This document shows positions 1 to 7,439 of a stretch of 16,804 bases of DNA, in pieces. How positions within the stretch are numbered: position 1 is the first letter of the stretch; the number at the start of each line of letters is the position of its first letter. The stretch covers positions 1 through 16,804 of the forward strand of contig JAKEEL010000028.1 of the NCBI GenBank assembly GCA_022616595.1, written 5' to 3'. A model generated the notes under the pieces. That model was not told the DNA's origin. It ran no database searches and was given only the letters and a program-made list of their open reading frames with translations. A program made the position numbers and the translations under genes. This stretch comes from Methylococcaceae bacterium (GTDB lineage Bacteria; Pseudomonadota; Gammaproteobacteria; Methylococcales; UBA1147).

Positions 1-57
1 AGGGATGTTCAGATCTTTCCCGATCGCAGTCTGTTTCAGTTCGGTGGCGTGATTCAT
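1..57 (-). CDS. possible start of a protein that runs off the left edge
   Basis: Read on the minus strand, an ATG at 57 opens a frame of 19 codons to the edge, beginning MNHATELKQT. Codon choice (CTG, GCC, ACC, ATC, AAC) matches the solid genes in this window, which favours this strand. A purine-rich AAGGGG lies immediately upstream, but closer to the ATG than is usual. The plus strand is also open from 1 to a TAA at 136-138, so a plus-strand gene tail cannot be excluded. The fragment is too short to assign a family. Confidence 0.25.
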   Translation of the reverse strand, partial: MNHATELKQTAIGKDLNIP

Positions 58-141
58 GCCCCTTGCCACGAAAAAACCCTGTGCCGTTTCCGTGAAGCAA
101 CCTTCCGGGTATACTCGGAAGAAACGGTGTATCCTTAATCG

Positions 142-384
142 ATGGTCAACTACCAGTACACCGATTATTTCGAGAATGAAGTTCTTCGAAAGCGGCCTTA
201 TTTGAAGAAAAAATGGTGCGTTTACGTTATCGAAAATGCGGAAAAATGCGAAGTTCAGGAACACAACCGCTACCGGTTTTGGGCGCGAATCCCTGACTTG
301 AACGATCGATATTTAAGGGTCGTCACGTTGCAAGACCGAATCACAATCCATAACGCATTTCCGGATCGGAGCTACAAGCCATGA
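142..384 (+). CDS. DUF4258-like small protein, putative toxin partner
   Basis: This 80-residue basic protein has the shape of DUF4258-type proteins: an N-terminal YFENEVLRKRPYLKK segment, a central EVQEHNRYRFWARIP strand pair and a C-terminal RVVTLQDRITIHNAFPDRSY tail. Proteins of this type are commonly encoded beside DUF2283 proteins, as here, where the stop TGA overlaps the next ATG by 4 bases, implying translational coupling. From family knowledge such pairs are suspected toxin-antitoxin modules with a RelE-like small-barrel toxin, but the activity is unproven. The start at 142 follows an in-frame stop at 136-138 of the upstream sequence only in another frame, and no strong ribosome binding site is seen, so an alternative start is possible. 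Gene call fairly sure; function speculative. Confidence 0.7.
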   Translation: MVNYQYTDYFENEVLRKRPYLKKKWCVYVIENAEKCEVQEHNRYRFWARIPDLNDRYLRVVTLQDRITIHNAFPDRSYKP

Positions 385-599
385 AAATGAAGTATTACAA
401 AGACACCGATTCGCTTTACATCGATTTATCCGAAAATCCGAGTAGCGAAAGCCGTGAGGTATCCGAAGGTATAGTCCTGGACTATGACGAAAAAGGGAAT
501 CTGGTCGGTATAGACATTGACAACGCCTCATCAAAAGTTGCACTCGATAAGCTGACGCTCAGTAACCTACCCGGTATCGTTGAAACAGATGCTGCATAA
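381..599 (+). CDS. DUF2283 domain protein, putative antitoxin partner
   Basis: This 72-residue acidic protein has the full DUF2283 pattern: MKMKYYKDTDSLYIDLSE at the N terminus, then EVSEGIVLDYDEKGNLVGI and DIDNAS. The family is about 50-75 residues long, so the protein is complete. It starts inside the stop codon of the upstream DUF4258-like gene (ATGA overlap); GGAG lies about 9 bases before the ATG at 381. A second ATG at 387 is possible. The acidic partner next to a basic partner fits an antitoxin-toxin or chaperone-like pair, but DUF2283 has no established function. No other downstream gene is coupled to it. Confidence 0.8.
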   Translation: MKMKYYKDTDSLYIDLSENPSSESREVSEGIVLDYDEKGNLVGIDIDNASSKVALDKLTLSNLPGIVETDAA

Positions 600-640
600 C
601 AGATAAGGCTGAAAACCGGATCGTATTTTGATTGAGTCAC

Positions 641-675
641 GGATAATGTGCGGGGACGCTTTTTTATCATTATCC
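641..675. repeat. inverted repeat, terminator-like
   Basis: Perfect 8-base arms GGATAATG (641-648) and CATTATCC (668-675) enclose 19 bases that contain a short GCG-GGGA-CGC stem followed by six T. It lies about 40 bases after the DUF2283 stop, a position suited to transcription termination of the two-gene pair. The inner GC stem is only 3 bp, so intrinsic terminator activity is uncertain. Confidence 0.4.
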
Positions 676-790
676 TGAGTAGCCAATGACAATTCCAACC
701 GAATCTATGGGCAGTGCTCCGCGCCCTCCCGAATTGCTCGGCATGCAGTATCAACATCGCGAATTTCCGACCAACCAGACAGTTTTGTAA

Positions 791-931
791 TTGAAACGTC
801 AAATCGCCGGATTCAATGACTCGCCGATCGGATTCCGGGAAGATGACGAACCGGCAATCGCCCTGCTCGAACGCATCCGTAGCCAGCGCGGTCATTCCGA
901 ACCGCGAATGAGACCGCCGAAAAAAGGTGGA
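791..931 (+). pseudogene. possible decayed HsdS C-terminal fragment
   Basis: The 360 bases between the DUF2283 gene and the sulfotransferase hold no convincing intact gene. In one plus-strand frame there is a run reading LKRQIAG ... REDDEPAIALLERIRSQRG. This resembles the C-terminal end of type I restriction specificity subunits, which commonly read ILKRAFxG ... NDEPAxxLLERIRAER. The frame begins directly after a TAA at 788-790 and has no ribosome binding site, so if real it is a relic of a lost gene. The match is recalled from family patterns and has not been searched. Confidence 0.35.
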
Positions 932-959
932 ATGATTTTCGAGAGCACGGGGCACGAAT

Positions 960-2048
960 CTAGTCCAGGGACGGCGCGGCATAAAGCCGGCCCGGTTTAC
1001 TGTCCCTGACAACCGCATGAATGCGTTCCACATCGTCCGGCGATAGTTCTTTGCGCCAGCGGTTTACCGCCTTACCGGGATTCTTGAATACACTGTAATA
1101 GCTGCCGTCTTCCGCAGCCGTACTTCTTGTCAGAAAATCCGCTGTCTGGCTGGACCACGGCAATCGGGCATGCTCAAACAATTGCTTGGCGACGCTCTCG
1201 GGATTGGCGCACAGATCCTCATAGCGGACGAACTTGCTATTGCGCACATCGGCGACATCATCCAAAGCTTTTTCATTGAAGAGCAACCATCGCCACGCCA
1301 ATCGTTCGACTGGCTTCAATCCCTGGATTTTCGAGATCGTGAGACCACGCATCCGGGCCTGCCGTGTTGCCAATAGCTTCTCGAAAATTCCCCAGTCCTC
1401 GCTTGCAGGCGTTCGCGAAACAAAGCTTCCTTTCGCCTCCCCGCGCAGTACCGAGGCCACGTAACCGCATGGATTCCGTATCAGTATGATGCTCCGCGTC
1501 TCCGGGAATAAATGCATGATCGTCCCCAATCTTCCGAGTGATTCGATGGACTTCCATACCACTGACAAATTCGTCACGGCCTGATAATTGACAAAGGGCA
1601 GCACCGGAACGCCTGGTGCAATGCGCTCGGCAGACTTTGCCGCAAGGACACCCATTCGAAATAAAGCGAAACGAAAATCCGAATAATAACTTTTGGGAAA
1701 GAATGGAAGTTTCGCACACACCTTGGGTGAGCGAATGCCGGTTAAATTCTGGATGAAGCGATCGATCTCAGTGCGGAACTGCTCTTGTTCCGCCGTGTCG
1801 GGTAGCAGAGGGATACCCGATAGCCGAAACTGGCTGTCGGGTTCATGGCGGTATAACGTATCGGCATGACTATCGAATATCTTACCAAGCCATGTTGTGC
1901 CGGAGCGCGGTAACCCGAACAAAAGTATCAGGCGCCATTTTCTCGCATCCTGTGGGACGGTTGGGGACATACGCGACTTCGTTTCCAATTTACGGTACCC
2001 TTCTCGATGGAAGTGCTTTAATAAAAAAGTGTGAAGTCCGACAGTCAT
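960..2048 (-). CDS. PAPS-dependent sulfotransferase family protein
   Basis: Sulfotransferases move a sulfuryl group from 3'-phosphoadenosine-5'-phosphosulfate to a hydroxyl or amine of the acceptor. The 5'-phosphosulfate-binding loop is plain (LLFGLPRSGTTWLGK, about residues 42-56), as is the 3'-phosphate-binding segment (SIILIRNPCGYVASVLRG, about 186-203). A late FKNPGKAVNRWRKEL segment fits the C-terminal part of the family. About 362 residues is within the usual range. The ATG at 2048 has GGGGAA about 11 bases upstream. A shorter start at 1970 (MSPTVPQDARKW) would place the binding loop nearer the N terminus, as is common. The acceptor is not predictable. It is transcribed away from the OsmC gene and stands alone. 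Confidence 0.85.
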   Translation of the reverse strand: MTVGLHTFLLKHFHREGYRKLETKSRMSPTVPQDARKWRLILLFGLPRSGTTWLGKIFDSHADTLYRHEPDSQFRLSGIPLLPDTAEQEQFRTEIDRFIQNLTGIRSPKVCAKLPFFPKSYYSDFRFALFRMGVLAAKSAERIAPGVPVLPFVNYQAVTNLSVVWKSIESLGRLGTIMHLFPETRSIILIRNPCGYVASVLRGEAKGSFVSRTPASEDWGIFEKLLATRQARMRGLTISKIQGLKPVERLAWRWLLFNEKALDDVADVRNSKFVRYEDLCANPESVAKQLFEHARLPWSSQTADFLTRSTAAEDGSYYSVFKNPGKAVNRWRKELSPDDVERIHAVVRDSKPGRLYAAPSLD

Positions 2049-2110
2049 ACTCGGCAATTTCCCCGGGTACTGTGGCGGGAATGGCTTCAGACACCGGCAG
2101 CGCTGATGAA

Positions 2111-2139
2111 ATCATCGATCGCGGCGCGCGCCGGATGAT
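2111..2139. promoter_or_regulatory. nested palindrome in the divergent promoter region
   Basis: Between the divergent sulfotransferase and OsmC genes there is a 12-base palindrome CGGCGCGCGCCG (2122-2133), flanked by outer arms ATCATC (2111-2116) and GATGAT (2134-2139). It could be an operator or a hairpin. A TATGAT hexamer at 2163-2168 is a possible -10 element for the OsmC gene, but no good -35 is visible. Confidence 0.3.
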
Positions 2140-2182
2140 GAATTCATGATAGTCTATCAGGCTATGATTGACAGGTACCAAT

Positions 2183-2602
2183 ATGAAAACACGGATTAAA
2201 TGGATCGAGCACGCGCTTTTCCTGGGCGAGAGCGGCAGCGGGCATGCGCTGGTCATGGACGGACCGCCGGAACATGGCGGCCGCAACCTGGGCCCCCGGC
2301 CCATGGAAATGCTGCTGTTGGGGATGGGTGCTTGCACCGCCATCGATGTCGTGCATATTTTGCGGAAAGGCCGTCACCGGGTCACGGATTGCGAGGTGGA
2401 AATCAGCGCCGAGCGGGTTGATCGCGAGCCCAAAGTGTTCAGCCGGATCCATGTTCATTTCATTGTATCGGGACGGGAACTCAACGAATCCGCCGTGAGC
2501 CGCGCAATCGGACTTTCCGCGGAGAAATATTGTTCGGCCTCGATCATGTTGGCGAAAACGGCCGAGATCACCCACGATTACGAGATCCGGAATGTTGAAT
2601 AG
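2183..2602 (+). CDS. OsmC family peroxiredoxin-like protein
   Basis: OsmC/Ohr-family proteins are homodimeric cytosolic enzymes that reduce organic hydroperoxides with a pair of cysteines. The 139-residue protein has the family length and both expected cysteines: C51 in LLLGMGACTAIDVV and C117 in SAEKYCSASIMLAKTA. It is closest in style to the YhfA-like branch. The ATG at 2183 is preceded by AGG at 7 bases. An upstream TTG at 2168 in the same frame is less likely. It converges on the GlcF-like gene with only 32 bases between, and no terminator hairpin is seen there. Family assignment is firm; whether it acts on peroxides or another thiol substrate is not. Confidence 0.9.
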   Translation: MKTRIKWIEHALFLGESGSGHALVMDGPPEHGGRNLGPRPMEMLLLGMGACTAIDVVHILRKGRHRVTDCEVEISAERVDREPKVFSRIHVHFIVSGRELNESAVSRAIGLSAEKYCSASIMLAKTAEITHDYEIRNVE

Positions 2603-2634
2603 CCTGAAGTTCGCGGGTCTCGGGAATGCGAATA

Positions 2635-3870
2635 TTACAGGGCTTCGATATTTCTGATCTGCCGATCCAGCAATGCGATCGGATGCATGACTTCGGTGTG
2701 AATTCGTTGCCGGCGTAGCCCGGCCCTAAGGTGCAGGGCGCATCCCACGTTGGTTGTCAACACATAATCGGGTTTCTTTTCCGCGATGATGTCCAGCATG
2801 TCCTGCCGCAATGCGTCCGCCATCTTCGGATGTTCCAACATATAATTGCCCGCGGCGCCGCAGCATCGCAGCGAAGGATTCAAAACCGAAATCCGTGTAC
2901 CGGGGATCGCCTCGACGAGTTTTTGCGGCGCCTCGGAGGTCTTCAGTACATTGGCCAGGGAACACGGGGTATGGATCAGAATGTTCGCTGGCAGCGGGTC
3001 GAAGGTAATCGTTGGAAAACCATCGGAGCGATGAACGAACTCGCAGACATCGATAATTTTGCATGAGAAACCTTCAGCGTCGCGGAAATACACCGGGTAT
3101 TCCCTGAGCATTGCGCCGCATCCGGTTGCCAGCGTGATAATCCAGTCGAGATCGTCTTGCTTGAAAGCGTTGAGGTTGGCCGAAGCGAATTCGCCGGCCC
3201 GCGCGGCGTTGCCGGAGTGGAGATGGAGCGCACCGCAGCATTTCTGTTCCGGAGCGATCCGCACATCATATCCGATTTGGCCGAGTACACGAATGGTGGC
3301 GTCAATCGTCTCCGCATCGAACAATTCGCCGGTACAACCGACAAACAAGCCGGCACAACCGCGCCTCGACAATCGTGCCGGGTAAAAACTCTTACGGCTG
3401 TGTCGGGGATTGATATCGGCGAGGAGGCTTTGCAGGCGTTGCGCGGCCGGAAATTGTTTGAATAGCGCGGTCAGGATTCCGGTTGACTGCATCGTTCTCG
3501 CAACGCCTGCGGCGATGCCCGATAACCGTTGATTCGGCAGAACTATTCTGGAAAGCGCTGAAAGTCCTTGAAGGGTATAGGACTGCCTGCGCTTGCCCGC
3601 CACGCTTCGGAAATTGTCCAGGAGCCTGGAATAGGGCACCTGGGCCGGGCACAGGTTCTCGCAGGTTCGGCACAACAAGCAGTTGTCGAGATGTCGTCTA
3701 AGCGACGGAGTGTCTTCCAATCCCCCGGTTGACCAGGCCTGAATCAAAGAAATCCGGCCTCGCGGCGATTCATTTTCGTCGAGCGTCTTGCGGTAGGTCG
3801 GGCAATGCGGCACGCAAAGTCCGCATTTCACGCAAAGGTCGGTGTCTCGGAATAAATTCGATGCTTTCAA
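2635..3870 (-). CDS. glcF: GlcF/LutA-type Fe-S oxidoreductase subunit
   Basis: The protein of 411 residues has the architecture of the glycolate oxidase iron-sulfur subunit. Two 4Fe-4S motifs come first (C13, C16, C19, C23 and C64, C67, C70, C74), followed by two CCG domains with CCG at 211-213 and 336-338 and partner cysteines near 251 and 377. In GlcDEF the subunit carries electrons from a flavin subunit oxidising glycolate; relatives include LutA and GlpC. Length (E. coli GlcF is about 407) favours GlcF, but no glcD or glcE lies within the window. No in-frame ATG precedes the first Fe-S motif: after the upstream stop near 3915 the only start candidate is TTG at 3870, with no clear ribosome binding site. 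The symbol is given by resemblance only. Confidence 0.8.
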   Translation of the reverse strand: MKASNLFRDTDLCVKCGLCVPHCPTYRKTLDENESPRGRISLIQAWSTGGLEDTPSLRRHLDNCLLCRTCENLCPAQVPYSRLLDNFRSVAGKRRQSYTLQGLSALSRIVLPNQRLSGIAAGVARTMQSTGILTALFKQFPAAQRLQSLLADINPRHSRKSFYPARLSRRGCAGLFVGCTGELFDAETIDATIRVLGQIGYDVRIAPEQKCCGALHLHSGNAARAGEFASANLNAFKQDDLDWIITLATGCGAMLREYPVYFRDAEGFSCKIIDVCEFVHRSDGFPTITFDPLPANILIHTPCSLANVLKTSEAPQKLVEAIPGTRISVLNPSLRCCGAAGNYMLEHPKMADALRQDMLDIIAEKKPDYVLTTNVGCALHLRAGLRRQRIHTEVMHPIALLDRQIRNIEAL

Positions 3871-4100
3871 ATGCTTGATCGAGGCTGGCTTAGGGAGGAA
3901 CTTTTCATAATATCAAAGAGCGGCTCTCATAGGGCCCGGTTCGACGTGAATACGGCCAATCGATGCATGCCCGGAGCCTTTGATCATGACAAGCCGGATA
4001 GGCCGGAGTGCGGAAGCGAAGCGAGGGATGTTCCCGGTACGCAAGAGTCTGATTCATTTAAGGCCGGATCGCCTGAATTTGGCACGCAGGTTAAAAAGAA

Positions 4101-4129
4101 TTGCAATTCCGGGAAACATAATATATAAG
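4101..4129 (+). promoter_or_regulatory. candidate sigma-70 promoter of the small lipoprotein
   Basis: TTGCAA (4101-4106) and TATAAG (4124-4129) are separated by 17 bases, in an AT-rich patch that contrasts with its surroundings. It lies 62 bases before the ATG of the lipoprotein gene. The 230 bases between the GlcF-like start and this promoter contain no convincing gene. Confidence 0.5.
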
Positions 4130-4137
4130 GTACAGCA

Positions 4138-4152
4138 CGCGCCTCGGGCGCG
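4138..4152 (+). promoter_or_regulatory. GC-rich leader hairpin
   Basis: CGCGCC and GGCGCG pair perfectly around a TCG loop, inside the predicted 5' leader of the lipoprotein mRNA and about 28 bases before its ribosome binding site. There is no T-run after it, so it is better read as an mRNA-stabilising or regulatory hairpin than as a terminator. Confidence 0.45.
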
Positions 4153-4191
4153 ACACACAAATATAAAACTCTCGGACTAGGAGAAGAAAAA

Positions 4192-4362
4192 ATGAAAAAG
4201 TTCCTAAGCAGTGTAATGGTGGTCGCCATGTTGAGTGTTTTCGCGGGTGTAATCGGCTGCGGTAATTCAACCGACGGTGATTCGCAGAAACCGAATGATG
4301 GCGAATACGGCAGAATGTCTCCGCTCTACGGACCGGCAGGCGACGGAAAGTCTTCACGTTGA
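4192..4362 (+). CDS. small secreted lipoprotein, 56 residues
   Basis: The gene is short and easily missed. Its ATG follows AGGAG at 8 bases, one of the strongest ribosome binding sites in the window. Residues 1-22 form a classic lipoprotein signal peptide (MKKFLSS, a hydrophobic stretch, then the lipobox V-I-G-C), with the lipidated cysteine at position 23. The mature peptide is only 34 residues, acidic and Gly/Asp/Ser-rich (CGNSTDGDSQKPNDG), ending in SPLYGPAGDGKSSR. No aspartate follows the cysteine, so outer-membrane sorting is expected. The PLYGPA stretch loosely recalls LptM (CGLKGPLYFP), but in LptM it sits beside the cysteine and the gene lies next to dapF/lysA, so I do not assign it. 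It has its own promoter and no operon partner. Confidence 0.75.
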   Translation: MKKFLSSVMVVAMLSVFAGVIGCGNSTDGDSQKPNDGEYGRMSPLYGPAGDGKSSR

Positions 4363-4480
4363 TTCTTTTCAGAACGGCGATTGCTGGACAATTTAGTTTA
4401 ACGCTAAGGGTGTAAAGCCGCTTCATCCGACTCGCGGTTCGTTCAGGAAAGACTCATTCGGAATCGAGTCCTGTCGGGAA

Positions 4481-4513
4481 ACCGAAGTGATTCGGTAACC
4501 GGATTCCGGAATC
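4481..4513. repeat. hairpin plus adjoining palindrome
   Basis: ACCGAA-GTGA-TTCGGT (4481-4496) is a 6-bp stem with a 4-base loop; next to it GATTCCGGAATC (4502-4513) is a perfect 12-base palindrome. Both lie in the 288-base gap after the lipoprotein stop, which otherwise holds no gene I can support. Confidence 0.4.
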
Positions 4514-4567
4514 GCAACCAGCGGCACTGTTGGCCGGTTTATTGTGCACCAGCTCGTATCAAACCGA

Positions 4568-4600
4568 ACCCGGAAGAAGCGAAACCGGCTTCTTCCGGGT
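4568..4600. terminator. strong hairpin between convergent genes
   Basis: Thirteen base pairs (ACCCGGAAGAAGC with GCTTCTTCCGGGT) close a 7-base loop at 4581-4587. It stands between the converging lipoprotein gene (+) and permease gene (-), 50 bases past the permease stop, where a bidirectional terminator is expected. Neither side carries a proper T-run, so it may act as an RNA 3'-end stabiliser rather than a strict intrinsic terminator. Confidence 0.55.
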
Positions 4601-4650
4601 ATTCGGCTTCTTAAAGCATCCGCTCGGTTTTTCGTGTCAGAAGGGTGTTC

Positions 4651-7227
4651 CTAATCGTTCCTCAAGGCATTTCCGGGTGACAGCCGCGACATGCGGCAGG
4701 CCGGGATCAGTCCAGCCAGTATCGCGGCAACGATTCCGCTCGCGAACCCCTGAAGGATCGTTTCGGGCGGAAGTTGCAAACCGATCGACCATCCGAAGGA
4801 CCGTTGGTTGATCACATAGACCAGAACCGCGGCGGTCATCACACCGACCGGGATCGCGAGCAATCCCGCGATAGTCCCCGTGAGGCCGCTTTCCGCCGCG
4901 ATCAGAACCGCGAGTTGCTTCGAGGTCATCCCGATTGCCCGAAGCACCCCGTATTCGCGGACCCGGTCGAGCTGAATCGCGGTGAGTACGCTGAAGACAC
5001 CCAGGAACGCGATGGTCGCGGCGAGCCACTGGAGTATGTCCGTGACGGCAAAGGCCTGATCGAATACGGACAGGGATGTTTTCAGGATCGAGGAACGTTG
5101 GGTTATTTCCAGCACTTGGCCGCTGTCATTCAGAGCGTGCAATTTCCGTCGCAGATCCTTGAGGTCGGTACCGGGTTCTGTATAGATCGACAGCGCGGAG
5201 TAGCGATCGTCGTTCCAATGGCGCCGGTAGGTTGATTTACTCATCGATATAATACCCGTTCCCGGGTTGTAATCGGTGTAAATCCCGGTGATCAGAAATT
5301 CCTGCGGGCCCTGATCGCTCATCAGTTCCAGCCGCGAACCGATCTTGAGATCGTGATTGTAGGCATGGGATTCGGTAACAATCACCGTGTCTGCCGTTAC
5401 GAAATTCCTCCAGATCGCCTCAGCGCTACCGGAAACGAAATGGAAACCCCCGGTCACTTCCGGACCAGGGTCGATCACGTTGAGCTGGTCCATCCCTGCG
5501 GCGTGCTGAAGGATCCGTCTGCGCACACTGCCAATCGATCGGACTCCTTCGAGTCTCGATATTTTCGACCGGTAACGCTCGTTCAAGGGACCGTTATTCA
5601 TGCCCTGGCTCGTGACCGCGCTGATATAGATGTCGGCGTTCAATCGCCGTTCGAGCCACTCGCCGACCGAATTCCGAAAACTCGTGACCATGATCTCGAC
5701 GCCGATCGCCGCGGATATCGCGACCATGAGAGCCGCTACCGCCAAGCCGACGCGGCTCAAATGGGCATTCAGCGATCTGACTGGCAAAGATCCGAGCACT
5801 CCGAACAGCCTGTGTACCAATGGATAAACGCAGCGGCTCAGCTGAACCAGAAAAAATGGCGTGAGCAGGGCGCACCCGAAGACCAGAAGCATCAATCCGG
5901 CAAATCCATAGCTAAGGCTTTTCCCGGATAAATGGATGGTCACAACACCCGCGAGCAGCACCACCAGCCCGAACGGAGTACTTTTCAGGGCCTGCCGTCC
6001 GGTATCCGATTCCAGCCGCGAACGGGCCATTGCCGGGTGCGGTTCGATCGCCATGGATTCTCGTGCGGGTGGAATGGCGGTCAGGATCGAAACCACGGTT
6101 CCGAGGAGTAATCCCTTGACAAAAGCCGCTGCGGACAACTGAAGCCGCGGGCTCGGCAGGGTGAAATACACATTGTTGATCGTGCTGCCGATCAGGTCCA
6201 GCAAACCATACGCGAGCATCGAACCCAACAGCAGGCCGGCCAGCGTCCCGACGAATCCGAGCATCGCGGATTCGCTGATAACCAGTTGGAATATTTGCCG
6301 GCGCGAGGTGCCCAGCGCCCGCAGCAACCCGACCAGTGTCCGCCTTCGAAGCATCAGAAAATTGATCGTGTTGTAAATTAGAAACATACCGACGATCAGG
6401 GAAAGCAGGCTTAATGCGGTCAAATTGGTATAGAAGGAAGCGGTCAACTCGCGCGCATTTTGGTGAATGCGTTGGTAGGGGATCAGATCAACCTTGTCGG
6501 GCAGACGCTGCTCGAGCGAACGCAGGGCCGATGGAGCGATGCCCTTGCCGCGAGCGACCACGTCGATATGACTGATCCGACCGTATAATTCGAGTATTTC
6601 CTGCGCGCCTGCGATATCGGTCAGTATCAGGTCTTCCATTGCCTGTTCTTCGACCGGGTCGGGAAATTCGGGCAGGGCCGCGATCACAAGTTTTTTCTTG
6701 CGGCCGGCGGCAACAATCTTCAACTCATTGCTGCTTCCAAGATCCAATCGCTCCGCGGTCCCTCTCGAAACAATCACATATCCGGGCCGAGTCAATATCC
6801 TGCCTATTTTGCGGCGTTCGGTTCCGGAAAGGACGTCCCGGTCGAGCGCGCCAATCGATCCGAAATCGCTTTCCTCGAACGGGTCGATCCCAAGGATTCG
6901 CAATTTTTCGCCGCTCCGGTCGTCGATTTTGATATACCCTTCGATCTTGGGTAAAAATCGGAAAGGCAGGTCGCCGAGCCTGAGTTTCGGATACAAGTTT
7001 TCGTCGACGAAACCCGAGTGACCGACGATGCGATAGGAGGCTTTCCCGGAAATCGTTTCGGTTGCCTGGACGAACGCGGAGAGCGCGCTTTCTTTGGCCA
7101 GATCGATGGAAACAACCACCGCGACCCCGAGTGCAATCCCCGAGACCGAGAGGATCAACTGACCCGGGTAGTCCAATAGATAACGGTGCCAGGCTCTTCT
7201 CAGCGCGGAAGGTTGTCGCGTGCTCAA
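4651..7227 (-). CDS. FtsX/MacB-type ABC transporter permease, 858 residues
   Basis: This is a large permease of the MacB/FtsX superfamily with a duplicated plan. TM1 is at about residues 24-41, followed by a periplasmic MacB-PCD-like domain. A three-helix FtsX core covers about 270-390 (RALGTSRRQIFQLVISE), then come two or more central helices near 415-465 and a second periplasmic domain. The C-terminal FtsX core is at about 730-850 (RAIGMTSKQLAVLIAAES). Permeases of this size (YbbP, AttF/G-like) work with a LolD-like ATPase in lipid, lipoprotein or secondary-metabolite export without classic transport. No ATPase gene adjoins it here; a partner could lie elsewhere. The start is TTG at 7227, supported by GAGGAAA about 6 bases upstream and the lack of a better ATG before TM1. 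Confidence 0.9.
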   Translation of the reverse strand: MSTRQPSALRRAWHRYLLDYPGQLILSVSGIALGVAVVVSIDLAKESALSAFVQATETISGKASYRIVGHSGFVDENLYPKLRLGDLPFRFLPKIEGYIKIDDRSGEKLRILGIDPFEESDFGSIGALDRDVLSGTERRKIGRILTRPGYVIVSRGTAERLDLGSSNELKIVAAGRKKKLVIAALPEFPDPVEEQAMEDLILTDIAGAQEILELYGRISHIDVVARGKGIAPSALRSLEQRLPDKVDLIPYQRIHQNARELTASFYTNLTALSLLSLIVGMFLIYNTINFLMLRRRTLVGLLRALGTSRRQIFQLVISESAMLGFVGTLAGLLLGSMLAYGLLDLIGSTINNVYFTLPSPRLQLSAAAFVKGLLLGTVVSILTAIPPARESMAIEPHPAMARSRLESDTGRQALKSTPFGLVVLLAGVVTIHLSGKSLSYGFAGLMLLVFGCALLTPFFLVQLSRCVYPLVHRLFGVLGSLPVRSLNAHLSRVGLAVAALMVAISAAIGVEIMVTSFRNSVGEWLERRLNADIYISAVTSQGMNNGPLNERYRSKISRLEGVRSIGSVRRRILQHAAGMDQLNVIDPGPEVTGGFHFVSGSAEAIWRNFVTADTVIVTESHAYNHDLKIGSRLELMSDQGPQEFLITGIYTDYNPGTGIISMSKSTYRRHWNDDRYSALSIYTEPGTDLKDLRRKLHALNDSGQVLEITQRSSILKTSLSVFDQAFAVTDILQWLAATIAFLGVFSVLTAIQLDRVREYGVLRAIGMTSKQLAVLIAAESGLTGTIAGLLAIPVGVMTAAVLVYVINQRSFGWSIGLQLPPETILQGFASGIVAAILAGLIPACRMSRLSPGNALRND

Positions 7228-7295
7228 GAATTTCCTCGATTGTTCGTACAGTTCGTCGGAAAGGTTGAAGGGCTTCGAGAGTTCCGAGTGTTCAG

Positions 7296-7312
7296 TTTCC
7301 GGCCGCCGGAAA
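7296..7312. promoter_or_regulatory. short palindrome upstream of the permease gene
   Basis: TTTCCGG and CCGGAAA form perfect arms around CCG, with ATTTTAG following on the plus strand. It lies about 70 bases upstream of the permease start and 130 bases upstream of the winged-helix gene, in their shared divergent region, so it could be an operator or a leader hairpin. Nothing else is recognised between 7228 and 7370. Confidence 0.3.
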
Positions 7313-7373
7313 ATTTTAGAGCAAGGCCAGCCATCTTTCCGGCCTCATGGCCTGGCGGACGTACCGATGGAGG

Positions 7374-7423
7374 TTGACAAAAGAGGCCAAACCGGTTGAC
7401 AATAGGCTTTCTAAAATTGACAA
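7374..7423 (+). repeat. three TTGACAA direct repeats at 21-22 base spacing
   Basis: TTGACAA begins at 7374, 7396 and 7417. The spacings of 22 and 21 bases are about two helical turns each, which puts all copies on one face of the DNA. The last copy ends 17 bases before the ATG of the winged-helix protein. AACCGGT also occurs before the second copy and after the third. The copies do not act as good -35 boxes, since no -10 lies at 16-18 bases. The first and second repeats fall in different reading frames, which argues against a coding repeat. A binding site array for the adjacent regulator is the simplest reading, but this is inference. Confidence 0.5.
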
Positions 7424-7439
7424 AAAACCGGTCGATTAT

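Noticed and set aside
482..1033. 183-residue minus-strand open frame over the gap between DUF2283 and the sulfotransferase
   Set aside because: It overlaps the DUF2283 gene in antisense and the sulfotransferase end, has no ribosome binding site and an implausible composition rich in Arg, Phe and Ser.
4192..4362. identification of the small lipoprotein as LptM
   Set aside because: The PLY-like motif is far from the lipidated cysteine and the dapF/lysA context is absent.
5353..5931. 192-residue plus-strand open frame inside the permease gene
   Set aside because: It is antisense to strongly typical FtsX coding sequence; the permease explains the codon pattern.
7374..7422. TTGACA hexamers as three -35 promoter boxes
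   Set aside because: None has a reasonable -10 hexamer at 16-18 bases; their regular 21-22 base spacing fits binding sites better.
7374..7423. CRISPR-like array
   Set aside because: The repeats are only 7 bases with 14-15 base spacers and there are three; this is not a CRISPR.
7347..7439. longer N terminus for the winged-helix protein
   Set aside because: It would translate the TTGACAA repeats, adds a sequence unlike the domain family and has no ribosome binding site in front of 7347.
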